Below are positions 1 through 7,441 of a stretch of 60,506 bases of DNA, piece after piece. Position 1 is the first letter of the stretch. Every line of letters starts with the position of its first letter. The translations under genes were made by a program, and so were the position numbers. A model generated the notes under the pieces. That model had not been told where the DNA came from, searched no databases, and saw only the letters and a list, made by a program, of their open reading frames with translations. Source of the DNA: JAGWBG01 sp034421095 (lineage in GTDB: Bacteria > Chloroflexota > Dehalococcoidia > Lucifugimonadales > JAGWBF01); NCBI GenBank assembly GCA_034421095.1, contig DAOUKR010000010.1, forward strand, positions 1 to 60,506, in the 5' to 3' direction.

Positions 1-198
1 GACATCTTCCGAATGAAGGGCTTCATCAGCGTCGCGGGGGAGTCCCGCCGCTTCGTCTTCCAGGGGGTTCACATGCTCTTTGACGGCCAGCCGGACCGCG
101 AATGGGGGGACGCTCCCCGCCGCAATCAGCTCGTCTTCATCGGACGCAACCTCGATGGACAGAGTATGCGGGAGGGGTTCGAAGCATGTCTGATTTAG
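1..198 (+). CDS. CobW/CobW_C GTP-binding protein, 3' end only
   Basis: The reading frame is open from the first base and ends at 198, so only about the last 65 residues are present. They match the CobW C-terminal domain as known from the family: a RMKG start, a RRFVFQGVHMLFDG core, and a PRRNQLVFIGRNLD segment followed by an EGFEACL end. The N-terminal G3E GTPase domain lies outside the window. Members are metal (zinc or cobalt) chaperone GTPases, and the exact metal cannot be told from this fragment. The next gene starts inside its last codons, so the two are probably cotranscribed. Confidence 0.85.
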   Translation, partial: DIFRMKGFISVAGESRRFVFQGVHMLFDGQPDREWGDAPRRNQLVFIGRNLDGQSMREGFEACLI

Positions 199-1286
199 AT
201 GTCGGCGGCCCGATGGGCGTTCTTTGCCAGGGCTGGTCTGCGGCGGTTGGCGACTACGCTATCGCCGGGGGGTGGAGCCTGCGTGGAGAGGCCCTGGTGG
301 TTGGCGATACCGAGGGTGGTATCTACGCGTTCGACGGCGAGTCTGGCGCGACCGCCTGGGAGCGGCGCGGGGTCCATGACGGTGGTGTGCTCTCGGTGGC
401 AATCCATCCAAGCGGAAGTGTGTTCGCTACGGCCGGACAGGACGGCCGACTCTTAATCTGGAGCGCCGCCGAAGGGCAGGTAAGCCGGGCTATCGACGTT
501 GGAAGAGGTTGGGTGGAAAACGTGGCGTGGTCGCCGGACGGCCAATGGTTGGCGGCATCCTGCTCCCGGCGGGTTCACGCGTATGACACGGACGGCGCGG
601 AGGTTTGGCGGTCTGATGATCATCCCAGCACCGTCAGCGCCATCGCCTGGTCAGGCGTAAGGGAACTGGCAACGGCCTGTTACGGTCGAGTGTCGTTCTT
701 CGAGGCAGCCACCGGCGAGCTTCGCCAGAAGCTGGAGTGGCAGGGATCCTTGGTGTCGATGGTCCTGAGCTCGGACGGGGGTATCGTAGCCTGCGGCAGC
801 CAGGACAACTCGGTGCATTTCTGGCGTCGCTCAACGGAACGGGACTCCGAGATGTTCGGATATCCTGTCAAGCCGTCGGCCCTAGCTTTTGATGATACCA
901 ACACCCTCTTGGCCACCGGCGGCGGGGCGGCGGTGACAGTCTGGAGTTTCCGGAGAAAGGGGCCCGAAGGAACGCGGCCCGGCGTTCTGAAGTTTCATGT
1001 TGAACCCGTAACGACGCTTGCCTTCGCTCCCGGCGAGATGCGCTTAGCCTCAGGGGGCCGAGATGGCGCCGTGGTTGTGTGGTCGCTACAGAGAAATGGG
1101 AAAGGAGGCCCGATAGGGGCCGAAGATGTGGGGGCCTCAGTGGCCGAATTGTACTGGCGGCCTGACGGCGGGGCACTGGCCGCCCTCGACGCTCAAGGTG
1201 GCGTGACGGTTTGGCAGATAGGCCAAGCAAAAGGCCGAATTAGACGCCCACGCCCAGATCCGGGCCCCAGTGCGGACAGCGGCTGA
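186..1286 (+). CDS. WD40-repeat beta-propeller protein
   Basis: 366 residues from the ATG at 186, which overlaps the last codons of the CobW-like gene. Upstream in-frame starts would read through that gene and are less likely. The protein consists of WD40-type blades, for example HPSGSVFATAGQDGRLLIW, WSPDGQWLAAS, SSDGGIVACGSQDNSVHFW, and LASGGRDGAVVVWSL near the end. Roughly seven blades fit the length. No enzymatic domain, signal peptide or membrane segment is visible. Such proteins are scaffolds. The overlap with a metallochaperone suggests, as inference, a role in the same metal-handling process, perhaps binding the CobW partner. The C-terminal tail is basic and proline rich. Confidence 0.85.
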   Translation: MSDLDVGGPMGVLCQGWSAAVGDYAIAGGWSLRGEALVVGDTEGGIYAFDGESGATAWERRGVHDGGVLSVAIHPSGSVFATAGQDGRLLIWSAAEGQVSRAIDVGRGWVENVAWSPDGQWLAASCSRRVHAYDTDGAEVWRSDDHPSTVSAIAWSGVRELATACYGRVSFFEAATGELRQKLEWQGSLVSMVLSSDGGIVACGSQDNSVHFWRRSTERDSEMFGYPVKPSALAFDDTNTLLATGGGAAVTVWSFRRKGPEGTRPGVLKFHVEPVTTLAFAPGEMRLASGGRDGAVVVWSLQRNGKGGPIGAEDVGASVAELYWRPDGGALAALDAQGGVTVWQIGQAKGRIRRPRPDPGPSADSG

Positions 1287-1332
1287 TCTTACTGACGGGC
1301 CGGACGTCGCCGGAAGTTCTTGGGGTGGTCCC

Positions 1333-2268
1333 TCACCACCAGATTTTGCCCGTAGCTTCCTCTTCCAACTCGCCGTAGTCCTTGGTCCAGAGGCCGGTGC
1401 TCAGGTACTTCCAGCCGCCATCGGCTAGGAGACACACGATGTTGCCCTTCTCTATTCGTTGGGCCATCTTCAAAGCCCCCAGGACCACGGAACCCGAGGA
1501 GATGCCGGCGAAGATGCCCTCCCTCTGAAGCAGTTCCTTGGTCATGTGGAAGGCATCTGCGCTGCTGACCATCATTCGAGTCTCTAGTAAGGACAAGTCC
1601 AGGATGGGGGGTATGAACCCTTCCTCCAGGCTGCGCAAGGCCTGAATGTAGTCGCCGGGTTCTGGGGCTACAGCGATAATCTTCACGTCGGGGTTGTGTT
1701 CCTTAAGTCTACGCCCGGTCCCCATGAGGGTGCCGCCGGTGCCAAGCCCTGCCACAAACACGTCCACATCGGGGAGGTCGTTGACTATCTCCTGGCCGGT
1801 GGTCTCATAGTGGGCACCCGGGTTGGCACTGTTGCCGTACTGGTAGGGCATGAAGTAGTTGCCATCGTCGGAATCCATTATCTCATGGGCCACCTCTATC
1901 GAGCCGTTGGTGCCCTTTAAGCCGTCGGAGAAGATAATCTCCGCCCCGTAAGCCCGGAGCAGTTGGGCGCGCTCCGGGCTCACGTTTTCCGGCATAATTA
2001 CTTTCACCCGGTATCCCTTGAGTCCCCCCACAAAGGCAAGGGATATGCCGGTGTTCCCACTGGTAGGCTCAAGTATGACCTTGTCGTGGCTAAGCAGGCC
2101 CTCGCATTCCGCCTTTTCGACCATGAATTTGGCGATGCGGTCCTTGAGGCTACCGGTGGGGTTATTCCCCTCCAGCTTGACAAAGACGCGAACCCCTTCT
2201 TTGAGACCCATGTTTTGTAGCTCTACCAGGGGGGTGTTTCCTATCGTATCCAGAATAGTCTTTGACAT
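1333..2268 (-). CDS. cysM: cysteine synthase, CysM of the CysO-dependent type
   Basis: 311 residues from the ATG at 2268; an upstream in-frame start would overlap the preceding gene. It is a fold-type II PLP enzyme: the PLP lysine is K42 in NPTGSLKDR, followed by the EPTSGNTGISLA loop and a GLGTGGTLMGTGR phosphate-binding loop. The C-terminal part, DGGWKYLSTG ending in KIWW, resembles mycobacterial CysM (which ends QLWA), an O-phosphoserine sulfhydrylase that takes sulfur from the thiocarboxylated carrier CysO. This is recall of family sequences, not a computed alignment. It is last in an operon with a MoeB/ThiF-like activator and an Rrf2 regulator, which supports a carrier-dependent route. 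No CysO or Mec+ gene is in this window. Confidence 0.88.
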   Translation of the reverse strand: MSKTILDTIGNTPLVELQNMGLKEGVRVFVKLEGNNPTGSLKDRIAKFMVEKAECEGLLSHDKVILEPTSGNTGISLAFVGGLKGYRVKVIMPENVSPERAQLLRAYGAEIIFSDGLKGTNGSIEVAHEIMDSDDGNYFMPYQYGNSANPGAHYETTGQEIVNDLPDVDVFVAGLGTGGTLMGTGRRLKEHNPDVKIIAVAPEPGDYIQALRSLEEGFIPPILDLSLLETRMMVSSADAFHMTKELLQREGIFAGISSGSVVLGALKMAQRIEKGNIVCLLADGGWKYLSTGLWTKDYGELEEEATGKIWW

Positions 2269-2278
2269 CTTTGTTCTC

Positions 2279-2530
2279 TTACAGGAGCCGGGCAAGTATG
2301 GTGGCGACGATGTTGGCCGCTATTAGGCCCAGACTGATCCGCATTAGTAAGACTATACGGTCCACGCGGGCGTTCGGGTCTGGCCTCGAGGCGGCTATCT
2401 CATAACGTAAAGATTTGGCCTCAGAAGGCGGTAAGATTGCTTCTCTTTCCAGCCGTCCCAGTCGAAGGTTGATTTGCTCGTAGGACCCCTCAAGACGGGC
2501 CAGCCGCTCTTCTATGGAAGGGGTGGTCAT
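2279..2530 (-). CDS. small coiled-coil protein with C-terminal membrane helix
   Basis: 83 residues. The first 30 form a heptad-rich helix (LARLEGSYEQINLRLGRLE) and the last 20 a hydrophobic helix (LLMRISLGLIAANIVATILA). The ATG follows a GAGGGTG ribosome site. The gene lies 10 bases upstream of cysM and 20 bases downstream of the moeB-like gene, so it is in the same transcript. I do not know its function. A second protein of the same design (RLEGAYEQVDRRLD, then a membrane helix) is encoded at 4373-4552. It would be a tail-anchored membrane protein with a cytoplasmic coiled coil. Confidence 0.7.
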   Translation of the reverse strand: MTTPSIEERLARLEGSYEQINLRLGRLEREAILPPSEAKSLRYEIAASRPDPNARVDRIVLLMRISLGLIAANIVATILARLL

Positions 2531-2550
2531 TACACCCTCATCTCCTAGTC

Positions 2551-3381
2551 TTAGTGGCCGTCCTGGGGTGCGACTCCGCAGAAGACCTCGTAGTCTATCA
2601 GCTCCGTCACGGTGGGATTATCGCTGCACAGCGGGCAGTTGGGGTTCTTGGGTATCCTTACCTGACGGAAGTCCATGCTCAGGGCGTCAATGAGCAGCAG
2701 GCGGGATGTTAGGCTTTCGCCTATGCCCATGATGAGCTTCAACGCTTCCACCGCTTGTATACTGCCCACCAGGCCCGTGAGAGCGCCAAGCACCCCGGCT
2801 TCGGCGCAGTTGGGCACCATACCCGGAGGGGGTGGGGAGGGGAAGAGGCACCGGTAGCAGCCCTGGCCCGGAACGAAGACGGTGGCCTGGCCGTCGAAGA
2901 TGAGGATGCTCCCGTCCACCAACGGCTTGCCCGCCAGGTAGCAGGCGTCATTTATCAGGTAGCGTGACGGGAAGTTGTCGGCCCCGTTTACCACGAGGTC
3001 GTACTGGGAGACTATTTCCAGGGCGTTCTCGGAGGTTAGCCACGTTTCGTGAAGCACGACGTTGGTGTCCGGGTTGTAGGCCCTTATGGAGTCTTGGGCG
3101 GACACGACCTTGGGACGGCCCACGTCGTCATTATGATGGAGAATCTGCCTCTGGAGGTTGGAGACGTCCACAACATCGAAGTCCGCGATGCCGATGGTCC
3201 CAACCCCGGCCAGGGACAGGTACACCGCCGAAGGCGAACCCAGGCCGCCGGCTCCGACTATAAGGACCTTGGACTGTAACAGCTTACGCTGTCCGATGCT
3301 GCCCACCTGGCCCATGATGATATGTCTGCTATATCTTTTTACCTGGTCTGGGGTTAGTGTGAGTACCTGAGTCTGGGTCAT
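2551..3381 (-). CDS. moeB: MoeB/ThiF-family E1-like adenylyltransferase
   Basis: 276 residues. The Rossmann ATP-binding loop is GAGGLGS at about residues 43-49. It is followed by the family motifs DFDVVDVSNLQRQILH and GADNFPSRYLIND, and two zinc-binding pairs, CYRC near 172 and CPLC near 250. These enzymes adenylate the C-terminal glycine of a ubiquitin-like sulfur carrier (MoaD, ThiS, CysO). It lacks the C-terminal rhodanese domain found in MoeZ-type homologues, so sulfur must come from another protein. A rhodanese is encoded at 41081-41926 but is far away. Its place between an Rrf2 regulator and cysM argues for carrier-based cysteine synthesis as at least one role. AAGGAGAGAG precedes the ATG. 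Confidence 0.88.
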   Translation of the reverse strand: MTQTQVLTLTPDQVKRYSRHIIMGQVGSIGQRKLLQSKVLIVGAGGLGSPSAVYLSLAGVGTIGIADFDVVDVSNLQRQILHHNDDVGRPKVVSAQDSIRAYNPDTNVVLHETWLTSENALEIVSQYDLVVNGADNFPSRYLINDACYLAGKPLVDGSILIFDGQATVFVPGQGCYRCLFPSPPPPGMVPNCAEAGVLGALTGLVGSIQAVEALKLIMGIGESLTSRLLLIDALSMDFRQVRIPKNPNCPLCSDNPTVTELIDYEVFCGVAPQDGH

Positions 3382-3545
3382 GTGACTCTCTCCTTTAAGA
3401 CTTCGGCATTCCCCCCGGGGAAAGGGATGATAACAACCTATTACTTTTTCACTCTACACTTGGCAGCGTGGGTGGCTCGCAGGAATCTGACGGCATCGGA
3501 AACGGGTCAGATAGTTAGGGTGGAGCGGCCAAATGCCTGGCCTGA

Positions 3546-3983
3546 TTATATCTGGTACATTCCGCGTCCGGCCAGATGGTTCTGGCGATATGCCAGGTCG
3601 GCGACCGTGGTAGCGCTGAGAAGATCGTTGACCGCCTCGTCCACGGACCGCCATACATCCCGTTGGGCGCAGGTGTAGGAGAGGGTACATTCGTTGGGTT
3701 CCGTCAGACAATCCAGTACGGGCGTGTTGCCTTCCAGGGTCAACATTATCATGCCCAGGTTTATCTCGGAGGGGTCCCTTGCCAGAGAGTGCCCACCCAT
3801 AGGCCCGCGACGGCTTCTGATAAATCCGAACTTGTGCAACGTGGTAAGGAGCTGGTCGAGATAGGCCTCGGGTATGCTCTGTCTTACGGCAATTTCTGCG
3901 GTCTGCACTGGCCCTTCACCGTAGTGCGCCGCCAACTCCACCAGAGCCCTTACCCCGTAGTCCACTTTCATTGGCACTTTCAT
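3546..3983 (-). CDS. Rrf2/IscR-family transcriptional regulator
   Basis: 145 residues from the ATG at 3983, which sits 8 bases after GGAGG. The N-terminal winged helix is typical of Rrf2: DYGVRALVELAAHYG, then a SIPEAYLDQLLTTLHKFGFIRS recognition region split by the wing RGPMGGHSLARDP. Three cysteines near residues 93-107, spaced C-x6-C-x5-C, sit where IscR holds its Fe-S cluster, so it may sense Fe-S or redox state. An alternative is a CymR-like role, since CymR (Rrf2 family) controls cysteine metabolism and this gene heads the moeB-cysM cluster. The 164-base gap to moeB may hold its operator, but I could not identify one. Confidence 0.85.
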   Translation of the reverse strand: MKVPMKVDYGVRALVELAAHYGEGPVQTAEIAVRQSIPEAYLDQLLTTLHKFGFIRSRRGPMGGHSLARDPSEINLGMIMLTLEGNTPVLDCLTEPNECTLSYTCAQRDVWRSVDEAVNDLLSATTVADLAYRQNHLAGRGMYQI

Positions 3984-4093
3984 CACGCCAACCTCCAACG
4001 GGGCTTTAACCCCCCGATTATAGCACCGTGCCTGGGCGATTTCAACTTTGGCCCTGCCTCGGGACAGGGTCTTTCGATTTTCAAGAATTCACC

Positions 4094-4145
4094 CGTCATT
4101 CCCGTGAAAACGGGAATCCAGACATCCGCTTTCGCGGGAGTGACG
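4094..4145. repeat. GTCATTCCCG-type intergenic inverted repeat
   Basis: Within the 389-base gap between the Rrf2 gene and the small membrane protein gene there is a palindromic element. ATTCCCG (4098-4104) pairs with CGGGAAT (4111-4117) around TGAAAA. CCGC/GCGG form a second small hairpin at 4126-4137. GTCATTCCCG (4095-4104) can also pair with CGGGAGTGAC (4135-4144) with one wobble. Sequences of this kind are widespread interspersed repeats in bacterial genomes. I see no gene in the rest of the gap. Confidence 0.6.
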
Positions 4146-4372
4146 AGAATTACTTGCAATATAGAAGAATCGAATGACCCTGCGATGCGTGGGAGTAAAT
4201 TGACACCAAAATCTCCGCCGTGTTAGGATTAGCCTATGCGGATTGGAGCGATGTCGGGATGCTCCCAGCAGCGGCACCACACACTCAATCAAAGGCACTG
4301 CCTACTGATGAGGTCATGAGTATCACGCCTTGGGCCGGGGATGGTCGGCGGGTATTGAGAGGAGGCGATTGA

Positions 4373-4552
4373 GTGGCAACTGAGCAGTGTGTTAGCCGTC
4401 TGGAAGGGGCGTACGAGCAGGTGGATCGCCGCTTGGACTCAATGGACCGCAGGTTGTCCGAGATGAACAGCCGATTCAATAACCTGTACGTTCTTATCGG
4501 AGCCTCGTGGGTGACGTTGATAGGCGCCATGATTGGGCTGTATTTCAGATAG
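4373..4552 (+). CDS. small coiled-coil protein with C-terminal membrane helix
   Basis: 59 residues from a GTG at 4373 preceded by GAGGAGG at good distance. The layout copies the 83-residue protein in the cysM cluster: a heptad helix with RLEGAYEQVDRRLD and MDRRLSEMNSRF, then a hydrophobic stretch (LYVLIGASWVTLIGAMIGLYF) that runs to the C-terminus. Function unknown. It stands alone, 60 bases upstream of the tRNA-Trp gene on the same strand. Confidence 0.6.
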   Translation: MATEQCVSRLEGAYEQVDRRLDSMDRRLSEMNSRFNNLYVLIGASWVTLIGAMIGLYFR

Positions 4553-4612
4553 TCGAATCTTGTGTTTCCCGGACATTTGCGGTTCCATCCGAGGAGTGGC
4601 TGAATAACTAGT

Positions 4613-4689
4613 AGGAGCGTAGCTCAGTTTGGTAGAGCGCCGGTCTCCAAAACCGGTGGTCGGGGGTTCGAGTCCTCCCGCTCCTGCCA
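4613..4689 (+). tRNA. trnW: tRNA-Trp (anticodon CCA)
   Basis: A full cloverleaf can be drawn. The acceptor stem is AGGAGCG (4613-4619) with CGCTCCT (4679-4685). The D arm contains GCTCAGTTTGGTAGAGC. The anticodon stem is CCGGT/ACCGG with loop CTCCAAA and anticodon CCA at 4647-4649. The T arm is GGGGGTTCGAGTCCTCC. The discriminator is G4686, and CCA is encoded at 4687-4689. Confidence 0.97.
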
Positions 4690-5032
4690 AAAATAAATGC
4701 AAAGTTTGGGGCTGGAAGGCCGCCCCTGCTCTTCCCAACCCGGGAATATCTTCTAAGAAGCGCTTGGCCCCGTCCCCCTAAACCTCGCTACGTTCCCACC
4801 AGTCAGTACGCAGTCTCGGCTGATAGCATCAAGCCGCAACCTATTCCCCCAATGTTGTGCCGCACCCCGTTGCCCCGATGTTATAATGTTCCCGCCCTTG
4901 GAGATCTTTTTCACGGAAATGACGAAAAGCATTTTCATGGCAATGACAGGGAAGTTGGTCTTGAGTCGAAGTTGCCCAAGGGCCTGCTCCGGCGACATCT
5001 ATCCCGAATAGGCAAGGGCAAATGGAGGAGTG
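4690..5032. other. 343-base intergenic region, no gene seen
   Basis: Downstream of tRNA-Trp I find no convincing coding frame. There is a TATAAT at 4882-4887 without a partner -35 at the usual distance, and short tandem-like fragments containing GGAAATGACG and GGCAATGACAGG (about 4914-4950), which resemble degraded copies of the GGAATGACA-type interspersed repeats elsewhere in the window. The last bases carry the ribosome site of the hydrolase gene. Confidence 0.5.
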
Positions 5033-5839
5033 ATGGACCCCAACATACGTTGCGCATACGCCGATACATCGCTGGGCCAAGTACACTATCGAGAGGCAGG
5101 CTCCGGCCCCCCGGTTGTCCTGTTCCACGAAAGCCCGGTGTCCGGGAGAATATACGAGGAGAGCCTGCCCGTCCTGGGGCGACGTGTCCGTGCCATAGCA
5201 CCGGATACTCCGGGATACGGCGCATCGGCCCCGCCGCCGGAGCCTCTTCCCATTGCAGGCTACGCCCAGCGTATGGCCCTTTTTCTGGACGCCCTGGGAC
5301 TGGAGCAGGTCGCATTGGTGGGTAACCACACGGGCGGGGCCATCGCCGCACAGATGGCGGTGGACCATCCGGGGCGTGTGCCGGCCGTCGTGATAGTGGG
5401 TAGCCCCCTTTTCGACGATGACGAACGCCAGGATAGACTACGGAACTATCTGGAGCCTTTCAAACCCGCATCTGACGGAGGCCACTTGTCCTGGCTCTGG
5501 TCCCGCTATCAGCGCATCTGGGGCAAGGACTCACCTGCTGAGTTGCTTCATCTGGCTACAACCGAGTTCCTCAGAACAGGGAGCCGGTATGACTGGGCCT
5601 ACCAGGCAGCTTTCAGGTTTGAGGCGGACAAGATATTCCCCCGGCTGCAGTGCCCGACCCTGTTCCTGGTCACTGAAGGGGACCTGTTGAGAAGCAAGAA
5701 CGAGAGGTCCGTGGAATTGACCCCCAACGCAGAGGGGCGTGTAATTCGAAATCCCTACGGCCAGTTCCCTGCCCGGGACCCTGAAGGTTTCTCCGGGGAG
5801 GTTCTGGACTTCCTCACACGAGTAGGATACCTCTCCTAG
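5033..5839 (+). CDS. alpha/beta hydrolase fold protein with atypical nucleophile elbow
   Basis: 268 residues from the ATG at 5033; GGAGGAG lies directly upstream and also leaves a GTG at 5030 possible. The family layout is clear: an oxyanion segment VVLFHESP, a PDTPGYGASAPP loop, the elbow at residues 97-101, and a late TLFLVTEGD strand that usually carries the acid residue. The elbow reads G-N-H-T-G-G, where Ser, Cys or Asp normally sits at the middle position. It may use a different residue, or may not be a hydrolase. The substrate is unknown. The 3' end overlaps the convergent sortase gene by 4 bases. Confidence 0.8.
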   Translation: MDPNIRCAYADTSLGQVHYREAGSGPPVVLFHESPVSGRIYEESLPVLGRRVRAIAPDTPGYGASAPPPEPLPIAGYAQRMALFLDALGLEQVALVGNHTGGAIAAQMAVDHPGRVPAVVIVGSPLFDDDERQDRLRNYLEPFKPASDGGHLSWLWSRYQRIWGKDSPAELLHLATTEFLRTGSRYDWAYQAAFRFEADKIFPRLQCPTLFLVTEGDLLRSKNERSVELTPNAEGRVIRNPYGQFPARDPEGFSGEVLDFLTRVGYLS

Positions 5840-6888
5840 CTGCTGCGGATGCCCACAAGCTCTCCGGTGACAATCAGACGATGGTCGTATACGAACCGAG
5901 GCACACAGGTCACCAGGTGAATGGTGGAACGCCCGGTTTCATACATCTTCATATCGTTCTGGCTCACCACTTGAGTTTCCACTATCTGGTAGAGGTATGC
6001 CGTTGGGCCACTCTCGACAATCGCGTATACGGCGCGACCCTCTCGCAGGAAATTGGGGATCCCTGGCAGGTTGTAGAACACGTTACCCTCGCCGGCTATC
6101 GGGCTTTCCAGATGGCCGAAGAACCACGCACTGCCCATCTCTCCCGGGTTGGCACGCTCGGGTATGTAGCCCACCACGTGCTTGGGTGTTTCGTAGGCCC
6201 GGCTGTTTCCCACGTCAAGTATTTTCAGTCCCGTCATCAGAGAGTCAACCCCGATGGAAGGTATTATGATTTTCGACGGCACGGAAAGGGTCCCAACGGG
6301 CGCCGCCAAGCTGGAGTCAAAGGGCTCAAAGCCCTGGAGAAGAACTATCTCACTGGCTGAGACAGGCTCGTATCCCTGGATGTTGACCCAGTTGATCGGG
6401 TCAATGGCCTCCTGGAGATAAGGTTGCTGCTTTGCTATTGCCTCGGTGGATATTTGAGGCCGTGGGCTGCTGACCAGGGATGAGTCTCCACCTTCTACCG
6501 GGACCTGTGACGATGTGACAACCGTATCAGTCGGTGTGCCAACACTTGCCTCGACGGATACGGAAGGTACCTCGCTCGACGCCGGCTCCTCGACGGCTGT
6601 GACCGGCAGATTTTGAGTCTGGTCAGGGGTATTGGCAGAGGGTTGCAAAGCTGCCTGTTCCGACTCTGATGAGGCGGGATCGGTTATGGGCGGCACGCCT
6701 ACCTCCGCCAGGGGGGCGGTAGTGTTTAACTTGTCCAGGTCGGAACTCGCCTTCTGGGAATAGACGAAATAGGCGACTCCTCCACCGAGAAGAAGGGCAC
6801 CGAAAATCACAAGGAATATTGCTGAAACGCGGACGAACCGACGTTGCATCCGTGAGCGAAAAAGAAGAAAGTCATAGCCCGCTTCCAT
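5836..6888 (-). CDS. sortase-family transpeptidase, membrane anchored
   Basis: 350 residues. A short basic N-terminus precedes one membrane helix (about residues 22-43), so the catalytic part faces outward. Residues 50-180 are a low-complexity Ser/Thr/Pro/Glu linker. The sortase barrel begins near 200 (KIIIPSIGVDS). The catalytic triad is visible as H259 in FFGHLES, C328 in HLVTCVP and R337 in YDHRLIV. The pattern fits the class D/E group. No LPxTG-type substrate is encoded nearby, so its target is unknown. AGAGG precedes the ATG by 8 bases. Confidence 0.88.
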   Translation of the reverse strand: MEAGYDFLLFRSRMQRRFVRVSAIFLVIFGALLLGGGVAYFVYSQKASSDLDKLNTTAPLAEVGVPPITDPASSESEQAALQPSANTPDQTQNLPVTAVEEPASSEVPSVSVEASVGTPTDTVVTSSQVPVEGGDSSLVSSPRPQISTEAIAKQQPYLQEAIDPINWVNIQGYEPVSASEIVLLQGFEPFDSSLAAPVGTLSVPSKIIIPSIGVDSLMTGLKILDVGNSRAYETPKHVVGYIPERANPGEMGSAWFFGHLESPIAGEGNVFYNLPGIPNFLREGRAVYAIVESGPTAYLYQIVETQVVSQNDMKMYETGRSTIHLVTCVPRFVYDHRLIVTGELVGIRSS

Positions 6889-7062
6889 GTTGCCTACCTC
6901 TGCTAAGGATTGGGGAATAAACTAGGGGAGCCAGGCCTCGTGAGGCGGGTGCCGCCTTGTTTGTTAACCTCCGCCGCTACTTCAACACTTCACGCAATGA
7001 GGCCGATGGATATGGCAAGTGTAGCTTGCCTGGGACCTTAAGACTAACTCCTCTCGGCCCCT

Positions 7063-7094
7063 GGACCCCTTGACTGCCGACAGTCAAGGGGTCC
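7063..7094. terminator. perfect 14-bp hairpin
   Basis: GGACCCCTTGACTG (7063-7076) is followed by CCGA and its exact complement (7081-7094). It lies between the stop of the zinc-ribbon gene (7131) and the sortase start (6888), both on the minus strand. There is no T-run on either side, so it may be a factor-assisted terminator, an mRNA-stabilising hairpin or a mobile palindrome. A second small hairpin, GCTCCTGAAGGAGC, lies at 7105-7118. Nothing else is evident in the 242-base gap. Confidence 0.6.
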
Positions 7095-7130
7095 GCCGGG
7101 TGAAGCTCCTGAAGGAGCAGCCCGGAGAGT

Positions 7131-7343
7131 TCAGCGAATCCTGGGGGAGTGCATTGCCCCATTGCTTATGGGTTCATTGAGGTATATGTCACCGTTCCTG
7201 ATTTTGATGTTGAACCCGCAATCGGGATTGGTGCATACCCACGCTTTGTAATGGACAGCGGCCCCTTGACTTCCATAGTCGGAAAGGGGAAGCAACTGCC
7301 CCGCGCTGCACTTAAGACACTTGGGAATCCCACTGTCTTCCAC
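7131..7343 (-). CDS. small zinc-ribbon protein
   Basis: 70 residues from a GTG at 7343, chosen because GGGAGGAGG sits 5 bases upstream. Two cysteine pairs, CLKC near the N-terminus and CTNPDC about 31 residues later, can form a single treble-clef or ribbon zinc site. The core between them (LSDYGSQGAAVHYKAWVC) carries few charges. It lies about 100 bases upstream of the region before the sortase and downstream of rpoD on the same strand. I do not recognise a named family. Confidence 0.6.
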   Translation of the reverse strand: MEDSGIPKCLKCSAGQLLPLSDYGSQGAAVHYKAWVCTNPDCGFNIKIRNGDIYLNEPISNGAMHSPRIR

Positions 7344-7441
7344 TAAAACCTCCTCCCAAACCAACGTGCCGGGAGTGTATCACCCCATGTCAATTTTTTA
7401 CAAGGCTCAGAGAAGGGTTGTTTTGGGGAATAATGTGCGGC

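Noticed and set aside
4855..4887. TTGTGC ... TATAAT as a promoter
   Set aside because: The spacing is 21 bases, outside the working range, and no gene starts soon after except the hydrolase 145 bases away.
4753..5368. Overlapping frames on the minus strand around 4.8-5.3 kb
   Set aside because: They cover the repeat-bearing gap and the hydrolase gene; no motif or ribosome site supports them.
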